Source: Ampullaceana balthica
Lineage: Eukaryota; Mollusca; Gastropoda; Lymnaeidae
Direction of reading: 5' to 3'
Length of the DNA stretch: 64,000 nt
Assembly (NCBI GenBank): GCA_944989445.1
Contig: CALYLW010000038.1
Location: forward strand, 1,537,313-1,601,312
Shown here: positions 57,480 to 64,000 of the stretch, piece after piece
Numbering within the stretch: the first letter of the stretch is position 1
Layout: each line of letters opens with the position of its first letter
Translations under genes and position numbers: made by a program
Notes under the pieces: model-generated
Database searches by the model: none
What the model saw: the letters and a program-made list of their open reading frames with translations, nothing else
Told to the model about the DNA's origin: nothing

Positions 57480-58765
57480 TTGAGATGTAGATATTGAGAA
57501 GAAGGGAGTGAGAGAAAGTAGGAGACGGAGATATTGGTGGATAGAGATGAGAGAGAGAAGAGAGGGAGAGATATTGGTGGATAGAGAAGAGAGAGAGAGA
57601 GAAGAGATGGAGATATTGGTGGATAGAGAAGAGAGAGAGAGAAGAGATGGAGATATTGGTGGATAGAGAAGAGAGAGAGAGAGAAGAGAGGGAGAGATAT
57701 AGGTGGAGAGAGAAGAGAGAGAGAAGAGATGGAGATATTGGTGGATAGAGAAGAGAGAGAGAGAAGAGAGGGAGAGATATTGGTGGAGAGAGAAGAGAGA
57801 GAGAAGAGAGGGAGAGATATTGGTGGAGAGAGAAGAGAGAGAGAGAAGAGAGGGAGAGATATTGGTGGATAGAGAAGAGAGAGAGAGAAGAGATGGAGAT
57901 ATTGGTGGATAGAGAAGAGAGAGAGAGAAGAGATGGAGATATTGGTGGATAGAGAAGAGAGAGAGAGAAGAGATGGAGATATTGGTGGATAGAGAAGAGA
58001 GAGAGAGAAGAGATGGAGATATTGGTGGATAGAGAAGAGAGAGAGAGAAGAGATGGAGATATTGGTGGATAGAGAAGAGAGAGAGAAGAGAGGGAGAGAT
58101 ATTGGTGGAGAGAGAAGAGAGAGAGAAGAGAGGGAGAGATATTGGTGGAGAGAGAAGAGAGAGAGAGAGAAGAGAGGGAGAGATATTGGTGGAGACAGAA
58201 GAGAGAGAGAAGAGAGGGAGAGATATTGGTGGAGAGAGAAGAGAGAGAGAGAAGAGAGGGAGAGATATTGGTGGAGAGAGAAGAGAGAAAGAGAGAAGAG
58301 AGGGAGAGATATTGGTGGAGAGAGAAGAGAGAGAGAGAGAGAAGAGAGGGAGAGATATTGGTGGAGAGAGAAGAGAGAGAGAAGAGAGGGAGAGATATTG
58401 GTGGAGAGAGAAGAGAGAGAGAAGAGAGGGAGAGATATTGGTGGAGAGAGAAGAGAGAGAGAGAAGAGAGGGAGAGATATTGGTGGAGACAGAAGAGAGA
58501 GAGAAGAGAGGGAGAGATATTGGTGGAGAGAGAAGAGAGAGAGAGAAGAGAGGGAGAGATATTGGTGGAGAGAGAAGAGAGAAAGAGAGAAGAGAGGGAG
58601 AGATATTGGTGGAGAGAGAAGAGAGAGAGAGAGAGAAGAGAGGGGGAGATATTGGTGGAGAGAGAAGAGAGAGAGAAGAGAGGGAGAGATATTGGTGGAG
58701 AGAGAAGAGAGAGAGAAGAGAGGGAGAGATATTGGTGGAGAGAGAAGAGAGAGAGAGAGATACAG
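57480..58765 (+). repeat. Purine-rich ~40-bp minisatellite, ~30 copies
   Basis: Unit built on GATATTGGTGGATAGAGAAG or GATATTGGTGGAGAGAGAAG followed by a (GA)n block of variable length, so unit lengths vary from about 38 to 46 bp. A larger multi-unit block appears repeated (58090-58420 versus 58400-58720). Frames of up to 455 codons are artefacts. Confidence 0.95.
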
Positions 58766-58849
58766 AGAGAGTATGAGCGGGAGTTTTGGGGAGAGCTAAC
58801 AATGATGGGAGGGATTATTTAAATTGTAAGCGAGATATAATCATTGAGG

Positions 58850-58985
58850 GACAATGTGACGTAGGATGATTGTGAGAGTGTGGACAATGTGACGTAGGAT
58901 GATTGTGAGAGTGTGGACAATGTGACGTAGGATGATTGTGAGAGTGTGGACAATGTGACGTAGGATGATTGTGAGAGTGTGGAAA
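58850..58985 (+). repeat. 33-bp minisatellite, 4 copies
   Basis: Unit GGACAATGTGACGTAGGATG plus ATTGTGAGAGTGT. Confidence 0.95.
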
Positions 58986-59379
58986 AATTATGAAGTAATC
59001 TTGAGTGAAAAAATGGGAGGGAGAGAAAATGGGAGGAGAGGATGTGGGTAGGAGAGAGAGAAACGCAGAAAGGGGAAATATCACAAGAATAATTTTATTA
59101 ATAGAAGTCCATACGTATACCAAGCCATTCATTTCCCTATTTCTGCACTGCAAACTACAAAATGAAGCTCTTGTAGGAAGCTTGAAGACTAACCTAGCAT
59201 TGAGATAGGCTCGGCGAATATTCAAGTATGACGGAAGATAACTCAGGACGAATCTACGATTCCGGGGGAGATAAGACGACATTCCAAATGAGATAGAACC
59301 TCACTCAAAAGGGAGGTGATCATTTTTTTGGAACTGTAGCTAAGCATCGCTAGTCGGGCCATGTTGTGGTCGATATGTG

Positions 59380-60790
59380 GGGCTGGTTGAAAATATACAC
59401 CAGATATGTGGGTATGGTTGAAAATATACACCAGATATGTGGGTATGGTTGAAAATATACACCAGATATGTGGGTATGGTTGAAAATATACACCAGATAT
59501 GTGGGTATGGTTGAAAGTATACACCAGATATGTGGGTATGGTTGAAAATATACACCAGATATGTGGGTATGGTTGAAAATATACACCAGATATGTGGGTA
59601 TGGTTGAAAATATACACCAGTGATGTGGGTATGGTTGAAAGTATACACCAGATATGTGGGTATGGTTGAAAGTATACACCAGATATGTGGGTATGGTTGA
59701 AAGTATACACCAGATATGTGGGTATGGTTGAAAATATACACCAGTGATGTGGGTATGGTTGAAAATATACACCAGATATGTGGGTATGGTTGAAAGTATA
59801 CACCAGATATGTGGGTATGGTTGAAAGTATACACCAGATATGTGGGTATGGTTGAAAGTATACACCAGATATGTGGGTATGGTTGAAAATATACACCAGA
59901 TATGTGGGTATGGTTGAAAATATACACCAGATATGGGGGTGTGGTTGAAAATATACACCAGATATGTGGGTGTGGTTGAAAATATACACCAGATATGTGG
60001 GTGTGGTTGAAATTATTCACCAGATATGTGGGTATGGTTGAAAATATACACCAGATATGTGGGTATGGTTGAAAATATACACCAGATATGTGGGTGTGGT
60101 TGAAAATATACACCAGATATGTGGGTGTGGTTGAAAATATACACCAGATATGTGGGTGTGGTTGAAAGTATACACCTGATATGTGGGTATGGTTGAAAAT
60201 ATACACCAGATATGTGGGTATGGTTGAAAATATACACCAGATATGTGGGTATGGTTGAAAATATACACCAGATATGTGGGTGTGGTTGAAAATATACACC
60301 AGATATGTGGGTATGGTTGAAAATATACACCAGATATGTGGGTATGGTTGAAAGTATACACCAGATATGTGGGTATGGTTGAAAATATACACCAGATATG
60401 TGGGTATGGTTGAAAATATACACCAGATATGTGGGTATGGTTGAAAGTATACACCAGATATGTGGGTATGGTTGAAAGTATACACCAGATATGTGGGTAT
60501 GGTTGAAAGTATACACCAGATATGGGGGTATGGTTGAAAATATACACCAGATATGTGGGTATGGTTGAAAATATACACCAGATATGTGGGTGTGGTTGAA
60601 AATATACACCAGATATGTGGGTATGGTTGAAAATATACACCAGATATGTGGGTATGGTTGAAAGTATACACCAGATATGTGGGTATGGTTGAAAATATAC
60701 ACCAAATATGTGGGTATGGTTGAAAATATACACAATTATGTTAGGGTTGGTTGACAATATACACCAAATACATGGGGTTGATTGAATATA
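59380..60790 (+). repeat. 31-bp minisatellite, ~45 copies
   Basis: Unit TTGAAAATATACACCAGATA plus TGTGGGTATGG, with AAAGTAT and GTGTGG variants. Because 31 is not a multiple of 3 and no minus frame has a stop, all three minus frames are open and a 443-codon frame results; it is not a gene. Confidence 0.97.
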
Positions 60791-61012
60791 CACCCCGGGA
60801 ATAAAAAAAACAAACTAAAATATTGTTTCTACTTTCACAATTGCATGAATTCTCACCATTTTGTCTCATCGCAAATTTATTTACCGCAACACACTCGATA
60901 AACCAAAATTGATATTGCAAGGAATAAATAAATAAACAAACAAACGAACAAGCTCTATCGAATGGCGCCTTATTCAATAAACATTAGTTCAAGACTGTGT
61001 GGTTAATCTATG

Positions 61013-61200
61013 CACGGTGGTCGCGCGTCATACGCGTCCGGCTTGCTAGCTGAGAGTCCCGAGTTCGAATCTTCGTGAAGGCAGGGGTTTGTTCCCGGAG
61101 GCTAAGGGTGTCCCCAAAGTCCACCCAACTCCGAATGGGTTACTTGACACTAGTCAGTGAAACAAAGGCTGGTTTTGTAACTGTGACTTTGTAATACTTC
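61013..61200 (+). mobile_element. tRNA-derived SINE, second copy
   Basis: GCACGGTGGTCGCGCGTCAT, B box GAGTTCGAATC and TTTGTTCCCGGAGGCTAAGG...GTCCACCCAACTCC parallel the SINE at 17065-17335. No clear target duplication; older. Confidence 0.75.
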
Positions 61201-62535
61201 CTTCCTCTTCTTCTATCATGTGTTTAAATACTTGTGTCCATGTTAGCGGATACGTTTTTAAAAATAGTTTTGTCCATGAATAAAGCTTTAATTCATTGTT
61301 TTAATGACACCATTGTTTTGTGTAACTTGTACTTTGTTTCTTAACACTTTTACCCATCGCACAAGGCTGTAGTCCAAATGTTACACATTACATAACCAGT
61401 CCCCCACATAATTGCCAGAAAAGAAATTGTTTTTTTGTTGTTGTTTTTAAGTTTTAAAAAAAACACTATTGTTTTGAATGTAATTTCAATTTTTTAACAA
61501 GTTAAGCGTTTGTGATAAACTAGGATATATTCTAGGATATCCACTATACACAGTAAATGAAATAAAATAATGTTACAATATATTACGTTTCAAACTAAAA
61601 TGTGTAAATTTCCATTCTGAAAAAAGGTAAAGTCATTCTTATCCAAGACCAATAGTAAGTCCCCGAGTATTCTCCCCTTTGTTGTGGTTATTTTCCCCGG
61701 TATTTTGGAACGCACTGTCACCATATGAAGATTGTACATCAGTTATACTTTTTACATTTCTATGTTGTACATCAATTATACGTTTTTCCATTACTATATG
61801 CTAATCAAATTATACCTTTTCCCATTACTATTTTGCACATAAGTTAAAAAGGTTTTTTCCATTTGTATGTTGTAGTGTACATCAACCAGAGATTTTTCCA
61901 TGACTATTTTGTACATCAATTATTAGTGTTTCCATTGTCACATAGTAATATATAATATGATTAGAATCACTCTATGAATGTCATCACATGTATAACAGTT
62001 CAAGCGTTGTGACTGTTCACAATTGTTCTATTTACTCATCGTTTGTGTTCCAAGCTTAGACGTCATCTTTTCAAATAATTATTATAAACGCTGCGATGCT
62101 CGCCATCTGCATGGCCCTGACTTAAGTAACGGTTCTTTTTTTAAATTTTTATTTAGACGCGTAATGAAAATTACGCCACCCCTACCCCTCCCCCCCCACA
62201 ATCCACGAACACCCCCGGTGGAGGCAAGCCGTGAGCGATGCAAGTGTAAACTCGCTGCACACGTGCAGTGCATTTGTGGCTAAAGGAGATCACTTGAGCT
62301 CCTCGGCCGGATCTCGTCCGAGATGAAGGGGGGCGCCACTTGACATCCCCACCAATAGAGGGCGCCACTTGACTTCTCCACCGATATCCCTTTAGGGAGC
62401 GGAGATCTGCCTGGGGGGAGGGGGTGGGGGCCCGAGGAACAGTCCGAGTCTCAGGTGTGTCAGCTCCTTCCCTCAGGGTCAGATGGAACATCCCCTTTCT
62501 CCCCACCCCACCCCTTGCCCTCGCACGCAACCTCA
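61201..62535. other. No gene recognised
   Basis: 61720-61930 has loose repeats of TTGTACATCAATTATAC-like units. 62160-62500 is GC-rich, with a short direct repeat GGGCGCCACTTGAC. No coding signal. Confidence 0.5.
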
Positions 62536-62539
62536 GACT

Positions 62540-62870
62540 TAATGGTAGTATGATCATAGACTAAAGTTCTAGTATGATCATAGACGTAAGTTCTAGTATG
62601 ATCATAGACGGAAGTTCTAGTATATAATCATAGACGGAAGTTCTAGTATATAATCATAGACGGAAGTTCTAGTATATAATCATAGACGAAAGTTCTAGTA
62701 TATAATCATAGACGGAAGTTCTAGTATATAATCATAGACGGAAGTTCTAGTATATAATCATAGACGGAAGTTCTAGTATGATCATAGACGGAAGTTCTAG
62801 TATGATCATAGACGGAAGTTCTAGTATGATCATAGACGGAAGTTCTAGTATGATCATAGACGGAAGTTCA
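62540..62870 (+). repeat. 22-24-bp minisatellite, ~14 copies
   Basis: Unit ATCATAGACGGAAGTTCTAG plus TATG or TATATA. Two length variants are arranged in blocks (TATATA block 62620-62770, TATG block on either side). Confidence 0.95.
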
Positions 62871-63089
62871 ATGCTGTGTTCTACGTGTGTAATAACTGAC
62901 GGATGTTTTGGGTCATACAATCAAGATCACCTCCAACCGATATTCTCACAGCAACACATTCATGTGTACAACCGATCTTATAGGCAAGTCCTTGTCCTGT
63001 GTGTCACCGCGGGTCATTAAGATGCCAGTTACTATTTGTATACAATGGCAGATTATTTTTAAATTATTATTTTAAACATAAAATAAAAC

Positions 63090-63605
63090 AAACCCGTAAA
63101 AACAAAGTTTTTGACTATAAATCCCTTATATATGAGACATAACTAACAGTATTGATTATTTTCAAACGCGACAAACATTTACAGACTGAATCAGTCTTAA
63201 CTCAACTTTGCTTCACAACCCTGAGATGGGAAAAGTCTGGTCACCGATCGCTTGACCGAGCTCAGCGTGACACGTAAAATGTAAAAAAAAGCACGCCGGT
63301 ACTTCGATGGGTCGCGTCAACGCGTCAACTCAAACTCTCACGTGGGTAAAAAACAATACAAACAGTGAATTTGAATTACATACGTTATATAAGGATAATC
63401 TAAAAATGCATTAATTTAATTACGATACGTTCGATCGATCTGAAATTTTGATACCATGCATTGTTAGGTGAGACGGGTCCATGTGCCAAATTTTAGCTCA
63501 ATCGCATCACGGGAAGTGGGTCATGTTTTTACTTTTCTTTTTCCGCCCGACCGACATACGAAGAGAGATGACGACAACATTTCGAAGTTAATATAAGGGA
63601 TTTAA
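63090..63605 (-). mobile_element. Unclassified ~500-bp dispersed element, near full length
   Basis: Reverse orientation copy: starts near GTTTTTGACTATAAATCCCT and ends AATATAAGGGATTTA. Internal CGATCGATCTGAAATTTTG and ACGGGAAGTGGGTCATG match copies at 33577-34125 and 40020-40340. AAATCCCTTATAT is present near both ends in inverted orientation. Confidence 0.65.
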
Positions 63606-63679
63606 TAAAATTCGATTCCTCGAATAGAGCATTCGATTTATGTATCAGTAGACACAATATTAGGAACTTGAATTACCTT

Positions 63680-63830
63680 GTGTCTCGTGTCTCGTCCATT
63701 GTGTCTCATGCCTTGTGTCTCGTGTCTCGTCCATTGTGTCTCAGCCTTCCGTCTCGTGTTTCGTCCATTGTGTCTCATGCCTTGTGTCTCGTGTCTCGTC
63801 CATTGTATCTCATGCCTTGTGTCTCGTGTA
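63680..63830 (+). repeat. Compound TGTCTCGTG repeat
   Basis: Modules CATTGTGTCTCATGCCTTGT and GTCTCGTGTCTCGTC repeated about 4 times. Confidence 0.85.
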
Positions 63831-64000
63831 GTCAGCTATCTTTCGTCATGGCTAAAATATACACGAGGTATTTTTACACGAAAGCTATTTCAAATCAAAT
63901 AAGTTTTTAAAATAAATTTTTAGACTTTATCTAAACTAGTGACAAAATAGGGCCACTCAGATTCAGATCTTACTAGACTTTGATAGACTAGAACAAATTA

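Noticed and set aside
57435..58822. 455-codon Ser/Leu-rich minus frame and Arg/Glu-rich plus frames
   Set aside because: Readings of a GA-rich minisatellite; no start context, splice sites or homology.
59243..60793. 443-codon and other minus frames (NHTHISGVYFQPYPH)
   Set aside because: 31-bp repeat that lacks stops in all minus frames.

Overview
This is animal nuclear DNA: spliced genes with GT-AG introns, tRNA-derived SINEs, non-LTR retrotransposon debris, hAT-type and piggyBac-type miniature transposons, and a very high load of minisatellites. Protein sequence and repeat content point to an invertebrate, probably a lophotrochozoan such as a mollusc; that last step is inference.

Two real genes are visible, lying tail to tail. 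Positions 237-12719 (+) carry the 3' half of an ACBD3/GCP60 gene (Golgi scaffold protein): the charged region, the Q-rich region and the complete C-terminal GOLD domain. The acyl-CoA-binding exons lie beyond the left edge. Its first GOLD exon exists in two diverged copies, 7460-7590 and 10265-10380, with the same splice phases. Frame arithmetic allows only one of them per mRNA. Positions 21902-26826 (-) carry a complete Golgi alpha-mannosidase II gene (GH38, 1077 aa, four coding exons), with 84% of the protein in one 2.7-kb exon. Both products act at the Golgi: ACBD3 as a scaffold/adaptor and mannosidase II as an N-glycan trimming enzyme.

From about 26.9 kb to the right end I find no convincing host gene. 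That half is repeat country: hAT MITEs with 8-bp target duplications (28897-29485, 30175-30368, 31887-32190, 47454-47787), a decayed LINE (32365-33560, minus), an unclassified ~500-bp dispersed family that includes a tandem dimer (37646-38645), a fold-back element (39436-39916), a hammerhead-ribozyme-like motif (47041-47081, minus) and more than 20 minisatellite arrays.

Adding up the listed arrays gives about 16 kb, roughly a quarter of the window. Several have units of 24, 27, 30 or 36 bp without stop codons, or a 31-bp unit that cycles through all frames. They therefore produce long but spurious open reading frames on both strands.
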